NCBI GenBank assembly: GCA_947384055.1 | Contig: CANDFO010000032.1 | Location: forward strand, 1-24,240 | Source of the DNA: an uncultured Flavonifractor sp. | Lineage (GTDB): Bacteria; Bacillota; Clostridia; Oscillospirales; Oscillospiraceae | DNA: 24,240 nucleotides | Direction: 5' to 3' | Shown: positions 14,532-22,962 of the stretch, piece after piece | Layout of the letters: each line of letters starts with the position of its first letter | Numbering within the stretch: the first letter of the stretch is position 1 | Translations under genes and position numbers: made by a program | Notes under the pieces: model-generated | The model's database searches: none | Seen by the model: the letters and a program-made list of their open reading frames with translations, nothing else | Told to the model about the DNA's origin: nothing

Positions 14532-17500
14532 TCAGACCTCCACCGCCTGGTCCAGGTCGAAAAACCAGAGCACCCGCCGGGCAACGGGTTTCCCCAAAAT
14601 ATCCGCCAGGGCCCGGCTGTAGGCGGCCAGCTGGGGACGGTACGCCGCCGCCCTGTTTGCCACCGACGCCTTTGTAACCCGGTCGGTTTTAAAATCCACC
14701 ACCGTAATTCCCAGGAGGGTTTCAAAGCAGCAGTCCACCACCCCCTGGAGCAGCACCTGCTCGCCGGGTCCCGTCTCCGGGTAGTAGTCCGCCGCGGGGA
14801 CCAGCACGGAAAACTTGAACTCCCGCCGCAGGGTGGGGGAGGCCAGCAGCTCCCGGCCCAGCGGGGAGGCGAAGAAGGCGGCAATCTTTTCCGGACGCAC
14901 GGCAGCCCCCTGCTGGGGGGTCAGGAACTGCTCCGCTACCAGCCGGCTGAGCTCCTGCCGGACAGCTTCGGCGCTGCCGGTCCGGGCAAAGTCGATGTAC
15001 TGCATGACCAGATGCAGGGCAGTGCCCCGCTGGGCGGGAGTGAGGCCGAATTCCTCCGCGGCAAAGCGGGGCCGCTGGAAAACTCTGGGCCGGGCGGGGG
15101 GTGGGGGCGCCTGCTCCGCCGCCTCCTGGTCCAGCCCGCGCCCCTTCAGCTGTGTGGCCGTCAGTTTAGAGGGGGCCGCCACATCTCCGCTGTGGGGATA
15201 GCGCCAGCGCAGGCGCTCCGCCAGGGCCGCCAGAGTCTCCGCCTGGAGCACCCGGCCCGCCGGAGCCTCCGTCCGGCGGGCCGGCGGCTGACCGAAGGGG
15301 CTGCCGTCCACAAAGCGGATGGACCAGGCGGGACCCAGACCTCCGGCCAGCCGGAGGAAATCCGCTCCGGCCGCCCCCCGCAGCTCCGACGCCTCCGGCC
15401 GGGCCAGTGCGGACAGCAGCACCCATTGTCCCACGTTCTGACAGCCCAGCAGCACCTGGGGCTCCACAGGGCAGCCCGCGTCCCCGGCCAGCTTCTCCAG
15501 GTCCCTCCCCCCGCCGGTGAGGGCACAGGTCAGAATGAGCTTTTCCTTGGCGCGGGTAACGGCCACATAGAGCAGGCGCAGCTCCTCGGCCATCATATCG
15601 TATTCCACCTGCCGGGCCACCGCCCGCCGCGCCAGGGTGGGATACTCAATTCCCCGCTCCAGATCCAGCCGTTTGGGTCCCACCCCCAGCTTGGGATGAA
15701 AGAGGATGGGGCGGCTCATGTCCTCCCGGTTCAGCCGCCGGGACAGGCCGCACAGAAAGACAATGGGAAATTCCAGGCCCTTGGACTTGTGAATGGTCAT
15801 GATGCGCACGCCGCCCCCCTCCCGGCCGGAGGCGGGCAGGGCCAGCTTTGTCCCGTTCTCCCGCAGGCGGGCCAGAAAGGACAGGAAGCCGAACAGCCCT
15901 TTATGTCCGGCCCCCTCAAACTGCCGGGCCAGCTCCGCCAGGGTCAGCAGGTTGGACTGCCGGGCCTCTCCCTCGTCCATGGCCCCAAAAACTCCCAGCA
16001 GATTGGTGGAGTCGTAGAGATGCCAGAGCAGCTGATGACAGCTCTTGTCCCCGGCCCCAAAGCGCAGGGCGGACAGCTCCGCCAGAAAGTCCCGGCAGTC
16101 CTGACCGCCCTCCTGCTCCACGGCGGTATAGAAGTCCCCGTCGGGGGCGGCGGCCCGGATCTGGGCCAGCCGGTCGGCGGAAAAGGCGTACACCGGGGAG
16201 CGCAGAACGGAGATCAGCGGCACGTCCTGCCGGGGGTTGTCCACAATCTGGAGCAGCGACAGGGCCACGGATACCTCGGTGGAGGCGAAAAAATCTCCCC
16301 CTCCCTCGGCCTCCCAGGGGATGTCCAGCTCCCCCAGGGCTTTGGCGTAGTGGTGGAGCACAGTGCCGGGGGAGCGCAGCAGCAGCACAATGTCACTGCA
16401 TTTGGCGGGACGGGTCGCCCCTCCGTCGGACAGGGGAAATCCCTCGTCCAGCAGCTGCCGCACCCGCCTGGCGGTAAAGCGGGCCTCCAGCAGGTCCCGC
16501 CCGGCCCTGTCCGGCCCCGCATCCTCCCCGCCGGAGGAGCAGTCCAGCGCGTTGAGCTCCACCGCATAGAGGCCGTCCCCGTCCTCCAGGGCAAACTGAG
16601 GCCCGGGGTACAGGGCCTCCTCCGCCGTGTAGTCCATCTCGCCGAACTCCACCGACATGATGCTGCGGAAGAGGTCGTTGGCCGCCTCCAATACCTGGGG
16701 GCGGGAGCGGAAGTTTTTCGACAGGACAACGCGTCGCTCCTCTCCCTCCTCCGCCTGGGTATACGGTTTAAAGGAGCGGTACTTTTTCAGAAAAATCGTG
16801 GGGTCCGCCAGGCGGAACCGGTAGATCGACTGCTTTACGTCCCCCACCATAAACAGGCGGCGCCCCTGCCGGGAGAGGGCGTTAAAAATGGCGTTCTGGA
16901 CCTCGTTGGTGTCCTGGTACTCATCCACCATGACCTCGTCATACCGCTGGGCCCACTGCTCGGCCAGCTCTGTGGGGACGCCTCCGGGACCAGTCAGCAG
17001 GCGGACTGCCAGATGCTCCAGGTCGGAGAAATCCAGCACTCCCCGGCGGCGCTTTTCGGCGGTATAGGCGGCCTCGAAGTCCCGCACCAGGGCAAAAAGA
17101 GCCTGTACTGCCGGATATACCGCCCGCAGGTCCTCCACCAGACTGGCGCTGGGATCCTCAAACCACTCCTCCAGCTTCTCCATGCGCTTTTTGCATGTTT
17201 TCCGCAGGTCCTTCACCTGCCGGGACAGCTCCTCCGGGCAGGTGCTCATCTCCCTGCGTCCCGCCGAAGGAAACGGGATGGGCAGAGCAGACCGGGCCGC
17301 GTCCCACCCCCCGGCCGCCGCCCGGGAGAAAGCCCGCAGGCCCTGAACCGTAGCGGAGACAGTGGGGCCGTAATTGGCCTCCAGCCCGCCGTCCAAAGCG
17401 CACAGCTCCAGGGCCCCGGCCATGCGCCCCGCCCAGTAGTCCGCCTGCCGCCGGGCGTCCTCCAGAAGCAGACGGCCCCAGGGCGTGTCCTCCGCCTCCG

Positions 17501-18113
17501 CGCCATCGGGCAGAAGAAAGGCCCTCTCCTGCTCCGACAGCCAGGCGTCCGGGTCCGGATGTGCCTGCACCCGGCCCCGGATGTCCAGCACAATCTGCAT
17601 CAGGCGGCTGTCGTCCCGCCCGGCGGACATGGTATCCACCAGCCGGGCAAAGCCGCTGTCCTCGGTCAGCTCCTCATACCGCCTGTCCATCACACCGTTG
17701 AGGGCCCGGAGCATCAGCACTCCGGCCTCCCCCTCGTCGCACAGGCGGAAATCCGGGTCCAGGTCCAGCAGATGCCCGCACTCCCGTAGCAGCTTGGCGC
17801 AGAAGGCGTGGATGGTGGAGATATCCGCCTTGTACACCAGCGTGGCCTGGCGGCGCAGGCGGCTGTCCCCGGGGCGCTCCGCCAGCAGCTGGGAGAGCTC
17901 GTCCACAATGCGGGAGCGCAGCTCCGCCGCCGCCGCCTTGGTATAGGTGATCACCAGGAAACGGTCAATGTCCCGGCCCTCCTCTGCCACCCGGCAGAGC
18001 AGGCGCTCCACCAGCACCCGGGTCTTGCCGGACCCCGCCGCCGCCGAGACCAGCAGTCCGCCGCCCCGGTCGCGGACCGCCGCCCGCTGTTCTTCTGTCA
18101 GGGGAACCGCCAT
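14532..18113 (-). CDS. addA: ATP-dependent helicase/nuclease AddA
   Basis: AddA is the helicase and 3'-strand nuclease subunit of the AddAB double-strand-break repair enzyme. The 1193-aa protein carries UvrD-type helicase motifs in order: Walker A SAAAGSGKT (23-31), VITYTKAAAAELRSRI, the Walker B DEYQDT (397-402), GDVKQSIYRFRLADP, MTIHKSKGLEFPIV and LLYVAVTRAKEKL. The C-terminal PD-(D/E)xK nuclease shows D1127 (QGVVDCCFE), then D1140 and K1142 (VVDFKTDR). It has GGAGG before the ATG. In many Firmicutes addB is directly upstream; here the upstream gene is a PadR regulator 108 nt away, so addB must be elsewhere or missing. Length is normal for AddA. Confidence 0.96.
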   Translation of the reverse strand: MAVPLTEEQRAAVRDRGGGLLVSAAAGSGKTRVLVERLLCRVAEEGRDIDRFLVITYTKAAAAELRSRIVDELSQLLAERPGDSRLRRQATLVYKADISTIHAFCAKLLRECGHLLDLDPDFRLCDEGEAGVLMLRALNGVMDRRYEELTEDSGFARLVDTMSAGRDDSRLMQIVLDIRGRVQAHPDPDAWLSEQERAFLLPDGAEAEDTPWGRLLLEDARRQADYWAGRMAGALELCALDGGLEANYGPTVSATVQGLRAFSRAAAGGWDAARSALPIPFPSAGRREMSTCPEELSRQVKDLRKTCKKRMEKLEEWFEDPSASLVEDLRAVYPAVQALFALVRDFEAAYTAEKRRRGVLDFSDLEHLAVRLLTGPGGVPTELAEQWAQRYDEVMVDEYQDTNEVQNAIFNALSRQGRRLFMVGDVKQSIYRFRLADPTIFLKKYRSFKPYTQAEEGEERRVVLSKNFRSRPQVLEAANDLFRSIMSVEFGEMDYTAEEALYPGPQFALEDGDGLYAVELNALDCSSGGEDAGPDRAGRDLLEARFTARRVRQLLDEGFPLSDGGATRPAKCSDIVLLLRSPGTVLHHYAKALGELDIPWEAEGGGDFFASTEVSVALSLLQIVDNPRQDVPLISVLRSPVYAFSADRLAQIRAAAPDGDFYTAVEQEGGQDCRDFLAELSALRFGAGDKSCHQLLWHLYDSTNLLGVFGAMDEGEARQSNLLTLAELARQFEGAGHKGLFGFLSFLARLRENGTKLALPASGREGGGVRIMTIHKSKGLEFPIVFLCGLSRRLNREDMSRPILFHPKLGVGPKRLDLERGIEYPTLARRAVARQVEYDMMAEELRLLYVAVTRAKEKLILTCALTGGGRDLEKLAGDAGCPVEPQVLLGCQNVGQWVLLSALARPEASELRGAAGADFLRLAGGLGPAWSIRFVDGSPFGQPPARRTEAPAGRVLQAETLAALAERLRWRYPHSGDVAAPSKLTATQLKGRGLDQEAAEQAPPPPARPRVFQRPRFAAEEFGLTPAQRGTALHLVMQYIDFARTGSAEAVRQELSRLVAEQFLTPQQGAAVRPEKIAAFFASPLGRELLASPTLRREFKFSVLVPAADYYPETGPGEQVLLQGVVDCCFETLLGITVVDFKTDRVTKASVANRAAAYRPQLAAYSRALADILGKPVARRVLWFFDLDQAVEV

Positions 18114-18221
18114 AATGTCCTCCTTCTGTCTCCGGCGGGCTTTTGCCCGGCTGCGGAGGTCCTTGTTCGTAATCCAAAAAGCTCCTGCGCACAGACGCTG
18201 TTCTCACCCGGGGCGGGACCG

Positions 18222-18524
18222 TCAGTCCACATCCAGCGCCTCCACCGCCCGCCGCAGGGCGCGCCACTGCTCCAGCAGCGTGCCGTGCCGGTCCCGCCCG
18301 GCGGGGGTGATGCGGTAATACTTCCGGGCCGGCCCCTCGGAGACCGCTCCCCGGTAGTGCTCGGTACAGCCTTCCCGGTAGAGCCCCCGCAGAACGGCAT
18401 AGATGGAGCTCTCCTGGGTATCGGGAAACGCGCCGTGAAGACGGCGCAGCAGCTCATATCCGTACTGGTCCTCCGCGGTCAGGAGCTGAAGCAGACACAG
18501 CTCCAGCAGCTCTTTTTTCAGCAC
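18222..18524 (-). CDS. PadR-family transcriptional regulator
   Basis: This 100-aa winged-helix protein has the PadR pattern: LKKELLELCLLQLLTAEDQY, then GYELLRRL, the recognition region ESSIYAVLRGLYREG, and the wing ARKYYRITPAGRD. Start is GTG at 18524-18522, overlapping the end of the upstream DUF1700-like gene by 7 nt, with GGGGGTGG upstream. PadR proteins of this size usually repress neighbouring membrane-protein or exporter genes, so autoregulation of this two-gene unit is likely. The usual order in such pairs is PadR first; here it is second. A longer frame with a non-PadR N-terminal region exists but is a shadow. Confidence 0.88.
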   Translation of the reverse strand: MLKKELLELCLLQLLTAEDQYGYELLRRLHGAFPDTQESSIYAVLRGLYREGCTEHYRGAVSEGPARKYYRITPAGRDRHGTLLEQWRALRRAVEALDVD

Positions 18525-19291
18525 AGAGCCACCCCCGTCCCCACAAGGCCCGCCGCCGCCGCAATGCCCATCCGCCGGGCGCAGGGCACCCACCAGAGCT
18601 CGCCGCCGTCCAGAGTCATACTGCTGAGCGCGCTCAGCAGGAACAGCGTGACCAGCAGCACCGTCAGGCCCAGCACATACACGCCCGTCCAGCGGCGGTC
18701 TCCCAGCCGGGCCCGGACCAGGCTCACCAGCGCCACCAGCCCGGAGAAGCCGCAGATGCAGCACAGCAGCAGGTACATGACATACCCAATTCTGTGGTCC
18801 GGGTAGGCAGTTCCCAGCTCCAGGAGGGCGGGGGAAAAGCAGATGCCGGCCAAAAACGCCACACAGGTACCCAGCATCAGCAGGAGCAGCAGCTGCGGCG
18901 CCAATCCCGGGGGCAGCTCCTCATATCGTTCCCCCTCCCGCCGGAACCACACCGCGGACAGGACCGCCCCTACGACCAGCAGCGCCAGAAAGCACGCCTG
19001 GGGAATGGCGAACCAGATGTTGAAGAATTGGAGGCCCAGCCACACCACCGGCAGAAGCGGACAGAGGGCGAGCAGAAAGAACACCGCCAGCCACCGGGCG
19101 TACTCTCCAGGGACGGTCAGCTGGCGCACGGCGTGCTTGGGGGTTCCATAATCCCTGCACTGGGTCTCATAGGGTCTGGGGTCGATGGCCAGCAGCTGGG
19201 AATAGTCCTCAATGACGTCGGCAGCATCCTTGGGCGGCAGCCGCCACCGGGCTGTCCGGCTGAGGCGGCGGAGATACACTTGTTCCATCAT
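18518..19291 (-). CDS. DUF1700-like integral membrane protein
   Basis: This 257-aa protein has a soluble N-terminal region of about 65 residues (MMEQVYLRRLSRTARWRLPP, then DAADVIEDYSQLL) resembling the DUF1700/HAAS helical domain that accompanies PadR regulators, followed by about six or seven hydrophobic segments. The function is unknown. I chose the ATG at 19291 because AAAGGA lies about 9 nt upstream. The same frame is open for a further 53 codons, but that stretch runs into the MITE-like element at 19336-19500 and is not family-like. It overlaps the PadR gene and probably forms an operon with it. Confidence 0.8.
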   Translation of the reverse strand: MMEQVYLRRLSRTARWRLPPKDAADVIEDYSQLLAIDPRPYETQCRDYGTPKHAVRQLTVPGEYARWLAVFFLLALCPLLPVVWLGLQFFNIWFAIPQACFLALLVVGAVLSAVWFRREGERYEELPPGLAPQLLLLLMLGTCVAFLAGICFSPALLELGTAYPDHRIGYVMYLLLCCICGFSGLVALVSLVRARLGDRRWTGVYVLGLTVLLVTLFLLSALSSMTLDGGELWWVPCARRMGIAAAAGLVGTGVALC

Positions 19292-19335
19292 CAGTAGCAA
19301 TCCTTTCTTTCTGTCTTTGGAAATCGAACCGCCAT

Positions 19336-19500
19336 CTAGTACTCCATCAAGCCAGAACATTGCATTTGCCTTTGGGCCGGATTTCCGCATGGCTTCGTTT
19401 TCGTCCTTGGCGGGCGTCAGCCCACCGGCGTCCTCCGCCTTGCCCTGCAAAAATCCTGCTCCAAATTCAATCTGTAATTTCTAACTTGATGGAGTACTAG
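19336..19500. mobile_element. 165-bp MITE-like element with 16-bp terminal inverted repeats
   Basis: CTAGTACTCCATCAAG at 19336-19351 is the exact reverse complement of CTTGATGGAGTACTAG at 19485-19500, and the match continues imperfectly inward. The 133-bp interior has no gene. It lies between the predicted promoter at 19528-19556 and the start of the DUF1700-like gene, so it would be transcribed as part of the leader. I see no clear target duplication. No transposase is present, so it would need one in trans. Confidence 0.75.
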
Positions 19501-19527
19501 TGACAAAAAAACAATAGACGTAGTCAC

Positions 19528-19556
19528 AGTATAGCACGCCCACCGACAAAGCGCAA
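19528..19556 (-). promoter_or_regulatory. Predicted promoter of the DUF1700-like/PadR genes
   Basis: On the minus strand TTGCGC (19556-19551) and TATACT (19533-19528) are separated by 17 nt. The -10 is 5 of 6, the -35 only 3 of 6. Transcription would start near 19521 and run through the MITE-like element, giving a leader of about 230 nt. Confidence 0.5.
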
Positions 19557-19583
19557 GGGCGATTTTTCCGGCCCGGATAAAAC

Positions 19584-19613
19584 GAGCGGCCGCCCCGTCT
19601 GGGACGGCCGCTC
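19584..19613 (-). terminator. Terminator hairpin of the MATE exporter gene
   Basis: GAGCGGCCG (19584-19592) pairs with CGGCCGCTC (19605-19613), with three further G-C pairs inside and a 4-nt loop. On the minus strand it is followed by GTTTTATCC. It is separated from the MATE gene by repeat copy 3, and half of it (19597-19613) is repeated at 19814-19830. Confidence 0.8.
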
Positions 19614-19618
19614 TGCGC

Positions 19619-19814
19619 CTGTCGAAAAAGGCCTCCGGCCTTTTTCGACAAAAGGGACACGGCCTGCTGTGCGCACCCCTTGGGCACACTTGCAGGCCGA
19701 GAAGTGTCATTTTCGGGGCACATGTCCCCGAAAATGACCAGTTTTAACTTTATTTTGCCGCCCTCGGGCGGCAAAACTCTGCGAGGCTTTTCCATGGGGG
19801 AAGTTGTTCCACAG
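19619..19814 (-). repeat. Structured interspersed repeat, copy 3 (inverted)
   Basis: This copy is in the opposite orientation to the other three. Its outer end is CTGTCGAAAAAGG at 19619; the other end, AAGTTGTTCCACAG, has two substitutions in the terminal repeat. The four hairpins are all kept. In the third stem two base pairs have changed on both sides relative to copies 1 and 4 (C-G to T-A and A-T to G-C), so pairing is preserved. It lies between the stop of the MATE gene and that gene's terminator. With the MITE-like element and promoter it accounts for the gap 19292-19835. Confidence 0.87.
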
Positions 19815-19830
19815 TCTGGGGCGGCCGCTC
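19814..19830 (-). repeat. Half-hairpin duplicate of the MATE terminator
   Basis: Seventeen bases here match 19597-19613 at 16 positions. They lie 5 bp after the MATE stop codon and directly beside repeat copy 3. They form only one arm and the loop of the terminator hairpin, which fits a target-site duplication made when the repeat inserted inside the terminator. Confidence 0.75.
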
Positions 19831-19835
19831 CCCGG

Positions 19836-21215
19836 TCACATGGAGAGCAGGTGCTTCCGGCTCCAGGCCCCGCTGTGCCAGCGCCAGAGAAACAGCCCTG
19901 CCCGCAGGCACTCGTCGCAGGCCATGGCGACCCACAGCCCCGCCAGCCCCATTTCCAGCACCACCGCCAGCACAATTCCCCCGCCCACGGCGGTGAGCCA
20001 GGCGCTGATTACGCAGATGGTAATGGGAAACTTGATGTCTCCGCAGGCCTGGAGGGTGCGGCACATGACGATATTCACCGCCCGGCCCAGCTCCAGGGGA
20101 ATTTCGATGAGCATAATGGTCTGGAACAGGTCCAGCACCTGTACATCCTGCGTAAACAGGCGCAGCATAGGACGGCAGAAGAGGTACAGCAGCAGGGAGA
20201 CCAGCGCCGAAATACTCACCGCAGACAGAAGCGTCTGCTTTACCCGCCGCCCGGTCTCCGGGATATTCCCGGCCCCCATAAGCCGGGCCACCACCACTTG
20301 GGCCGCCTGGGATATGGCGGAGGCAAACATATAGGAGAGCATGGCAAACATATTGGCATAGACCCGGGTATTGATGACAAAAAGAGCGAAGCGGTTACAG
20401 GTCGACTGAATACAGATTTGGGACAGGTCATAGGACAGGGATTCTCCGCCGGTGGGCAGGCCGATGCGCAGCAGGCGGCGCAGCTGCTCCCAGGGGAAGG
20501 GCCGCAGGAGTTCCAGCCGGAGCACCGGCCCAAACCGGCGGCGGAAGAGCAGGGCGATGAGCACCACGCCGGCCCCCCGGGACAGGTCGCTGGACAGCGC
20601 GGCTCCCGCCACGCCCAGGGCGGGCAGACCGAAAGCCCCGTTGATAAACACCGCGTTGCCCGCGATGTTCAGCAGGTTGACCGTGACGGAGATGAGCATA
20701 CTCTCCTTCATCATCTGGCTGCTGCGGAAGAAGGCGGTAAAGGTCAGAAAAACCGCCTGGAATACCAGTCCGCCGCTGATGATGCGGATATACCCGCAGG
20801 TGTCCGCAAAAATCTCCCCAGGTACGTGCATCAGGGAGAAAATCGGGCCGCACAGCGCCGCCAGCAGTACGCCGATGACCAGACCGAACACCCCGTTGGC
20901 CAGCAGGGAGACCGCGTAAGTCTCGTTGACCCGGCGGGTATCCTCGGCCCCGATATACTGGGAGATGAGAATAGTGGCGGCGGTACACACCACAGAAAAC
21001 ACAATCAGCAACAGATTGGTGATCTGGTTGGCGTTTCCGATGGCCCCCACGCCGTTGGGGTCGTACCAGCCCACCATAATCTGGTCCGCGTTTCCCACCA
21101 GCATCTGGAGCAGCAGCTCAATAAAAATCGGCCAGGTGAGGGACAATATGCTGTTCTCCCGCCTTGGGCGGAGCACCCCCCCGACAGGGGGCGCGGTTGT
21201 GATTGTCTTTACCAT
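19836..21215 (-). CDS. MATE-family efflux transporter
   Basis: This 459-aa membrane protein has about twelve hydrophobic segments in two homologous halves, as in MATE (NorM/MepA/DinF) exporters that swap Na+ or H+ for cationic drugs or metabolites. Recognisable stretches are LSLTWPIFIELLLQMLVGNA near the N-terminus and GIVLAVVLEMGLAGLWVAMA near the C-terminus. The substrate cannot be told from sequence. I chose the ATG at 21215 because GAGG lies 8 nt upstream; a GTG at 21251 would add 12 residues and has a poor ribosome site. It is a single-gene unit with its own promoter, and its terminator is interrupted by repeat copy 3. Confidence 0.92.
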   Translation of the reverse strand: MVKTITTAPPVGGVLRPRRENSILSLTWPIFIELLLQMLVGNADQIMVGWYDPNGVGAIGNANQITNLLLIVFSVVCTAATILISQYIGAEDTRRVNETYAVSLLANGVFGLVIGVLLAALCGPIFSLMHVPGEIFADTCGYIRIISGGLVFQAVFLTFTAFFRSSQMMKESMLISVTVNLLNIAGNAVFINGAFGLPALGVAGAALSSDLSRGAGVVLIALLFRRRFGPVLRLELLRPFPWEQLRRLLRIGLPTGGESLSYDLSQICIQSTCNRFALFVINTRVYANMFAMLSYMFASAISQAAQVVVARLMGAGNIPETGRRVKQTLLSAVSISALVSLLLYLFCRPMLRLFTQDVQVLDLFQTIMLIEIPLELGRAVNIVMCRTLQACGDIKFPITICVISAWLTAVGGGIVLAVVLEMGLAGLWVAMACDECLRAGLFLWRWHSGAWSRKHLLSM

Positions 21216-21345
21216 GCAGGGCGCCTCGCTTTCCTGAGAACCTGTATTCACAGCCGGGGATGCTGAGTGGGCCGGGATTTTTCCCGCCGGACCCGGTCAG
21301 GCAGCGTTCAACGCTTGCGAATGCGGTTCTGAAACTCGACGCTTC

Positions 21346-21373
21346 ATTATAAGGCATCCGCCGCAAAATACAA
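21346..21373 (-). promoter_or_regulatory. Predicted promoter of the MATE gene
   Basis: On the minus strand a perfect TATAAT (21351-21346) has TTGTAT (21373-21368) 16 nt upstream. The leader would be about 125 nt. The gap 21216-21547 otherwise holds the nfnB terminator and a short GC-rich hairpin near 21396-21410 to which I give no function. Confidence 0.6.
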
Positions 21374-21487
21374 GAGGAAAAACAGCCTGTGTTTCTCCGG
21401 CGGGCCGGACGCTTTTTTGTCGATATAGTCGATATGGCCGCCGGCGGTCTGCGGGCCCAACCTGCGCCGGCCTGTGCCCCGGCGCGG

Positions 21488-21541
21488 AAAAAAGGCCTGT
21501 TTCGCATCTCTTCGCACACGCTGAGATACGGAACAGGCCTT
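21488..21541 (-). terminator. Intrinsic terminator of nfnAB
   Basis: On the minus strand AAGGCCTGTT (from 21541) pairs with AACAGGCCTT (ending 21492), and the pairing extends inward through GTATCTC/GAGATGC to a long stem with few mismatches. It is followed by a run of six T. It begins only 6 nt after the nfnB stop codon. Confidence 0.88.
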
Positions 21542-21547
21542 GAGAAA

Positions 21548-22948
21548 TCAGCCCTGCGGTTTTCCTGCCTGGATATATGCGTGGATGGATTCGGCTGCCC
21601 TCTTGCCCGCGCCCATGGCCAGTATGACCGTGGCGGCCCCGGTGACCGCGTCGCCGCCGGCGTATACACCGGGACGGCTGGTGGCCATGGTCTCTCCGTC
21701 CACCTGGAGACAGCCCCGGCGGTTGACCTCCAGGCCGGGGGTAGTGGAACGGATCAGGGGATTGGGGCTGGTGCCCAGGCTCATGACCACTGTGTCCACC
21801 TGCATAATGAAGTTGGAGCCCTCCACCACCCTGGGGGAGCGGCGTCCGCTGTCGTCCGGAGCGGCCAGGCGCATTTTTACGCACTCCATACCCCCCACCC
21901 GGCCGCTGCCGTCGTCCAGAATGCGCACCGGGTTGGTCAGGAGCATAAACTCAATGCCTTCCTCCTGAGCGTGGTGGACCTCCTCCTTCCGGGCGGGCAT
22001 CTCCTCCTCGTCCCGGCGGTAGAGCACATACACATGCTCCGCCCCCATGCGCTTGGCACAGCGGGCGGCGTCCATAGCCACATTGCCGCCCCCTACCACC
22101 GCCACCGCCCGGGAATCCTTTAAGGGTGTGTCATAGCCTTCCCGGTAGGCCTTCATCAGATTAATGCGGGTGAGGTATTCGTTGGCGGAGTAGACGCCCG
22201 CCAGCGTCTCCCCCTCAATACCCATAAACATGGGCAGTCCGGCGCCGGAACCGATAAACACCGCCTCATACCCCATCTCGAAGAGTTCGTCCACCGAGAA
22301 GATTCTGCCCACCACCATGTCGGTCTCCAGCCTGACCCCCAGAGCGACCAGTTTGTCCACCTCCGCCTGGACAATGGCCTTGGGCAGGCGGAACTCCGGA
22401 ATGCCGTAGACCAGCACGCCTCCCGCCGTATGGAACGCCTCAAACACCGTTACCGCATACCCCAGCTTCGCCAGGTCGCTGGCGCAGGTGAGGCTGGCAG
22501 GGCCGGACCCCACCACCGCCACCCGGTGCCCGTTAGGGTGTGGGCTCACGGGGGTCTCGCTCACGTGCTCCCGGCGCCAGTCGGCCACGAAGCGCTCCAG
22601 CCGGCCGATGGCCACCGGCTCCCCCTTCATAGCCCGGACACAGCGGGCCTCGCACTGGACCTCCTGGGGACAGACCCGGCCGCTGATGCCCGGAAGGGCA
22701 TTGGTGTCGGAGATAATCTCATAGGCCCCCTGAAAATCTCCTTCCGCGACTTTGGCGATAAATTCCGGAATGCGGATGTTTACCGGGCAGCCCCCCACAC
22801 AGGGCCTGTGCCTGCACCCCAAACACCGCCGGGCCTCCTCCATGGCCATCTCCGGGGTGTATCCCAGTGCTGCCTCCTGAAAATTTCGGCTGCGCACCTC
22901 AGGGTCCTGGACGGGCATGGGGACCTTTTTTACACTCATGTTTGCCAT
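21548..22948 (-). CDS. nfnB: NfnB-type ferredoxin/NADPH oxidoreductase large subunit (GltD-like)
   Basis: With NfnA this flavoprotein is expected to move electrons between NADH, reduced ferredoxin and NADP+ by electron bifurcation. The 466-aa protein has an N-terminal iron-sulfur region with C42, C45, C50, C54 (CLGCRHRPCVGGCPVNIRIP) and C93, C99, C103, an FAD-binding VAVVGSGPASLTCASDLA (143-160) and an NADPH-binding VVGGGNVAMDAARCAKRMGA (284-303). The start at 22948 has AAGGAGG 9 nt upstream. It is 14 nt after nfnA. Alone it would be labelled glutamate synthase small chain; the neighbouring NfnA-like gene and absence of a glutamate synthase large subunit favour NfnB. Confidence 0.88.
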   Translation of the reverse strand: MANMSVKKVPMPVQDPEVRSRNFQEAALGYTPEMAMEEARRCLGCRHRPCVGGCPVNIRIPEFIAKVAEGDFQGAYEIISDTNALPGISGRVCPQEVQCEARCVRAMKGEPVAIGRLERFVADWRREHVSETPVSPHPNGHRVAVVGSGPASLTCASDLAKLGYAVTVFEAFHTAGGVLVYGIPEFRLPKAIVQAEVDKLVALGVRLETDMVVGRIFSVDELFEMGYEAVFIGSGAGLPMFMGIEGETLAGVYSANEYLTRINLMKAYREGYDTPLKDSRAVAVVGGGNVAMDAARCAKRMGAEHVYVLYRRDEEEMPARKEEVHHAQEEGIEFMLLTNPVRILDDGSGRVGGMECVKMRLAAPDDSGRRSPRVVEGSNFIMQVDTVVMSLGTSPNPLIRSTTPGLEVNRRGCLQVDGETMATSRPGVYAGGDAVTGAATVILAMGAGKRAAESIHAYIQAGKPQG

Positions 22949-22962
22949 TGTTTCGCTCCTCC

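Noticed and set aside
14427..17789. Plus-strand open frame of 1120 codons opposite addA
   Set aside because: It is antisense to a gene with all helicase and nuclease motifs; its Gly/Gln/His/Pro-rich translation is typical of a shadow frame in GC-rich DNA.
19680..21266. Plus-strand open frame of 528 codons opposite the MATE gene
   Set aside because: Antisense shadow; Gln/His/Gly-rich product with no family resemblance, starting inside repeat copy 3.
21396..21420. Plus-strand GC hairpin followed by a T-run, resembling a terminator
   Set aside because: No plus-strand gene precedes it, and the loop is too short for a confident stem; it may be chance in GC-rich DNA.
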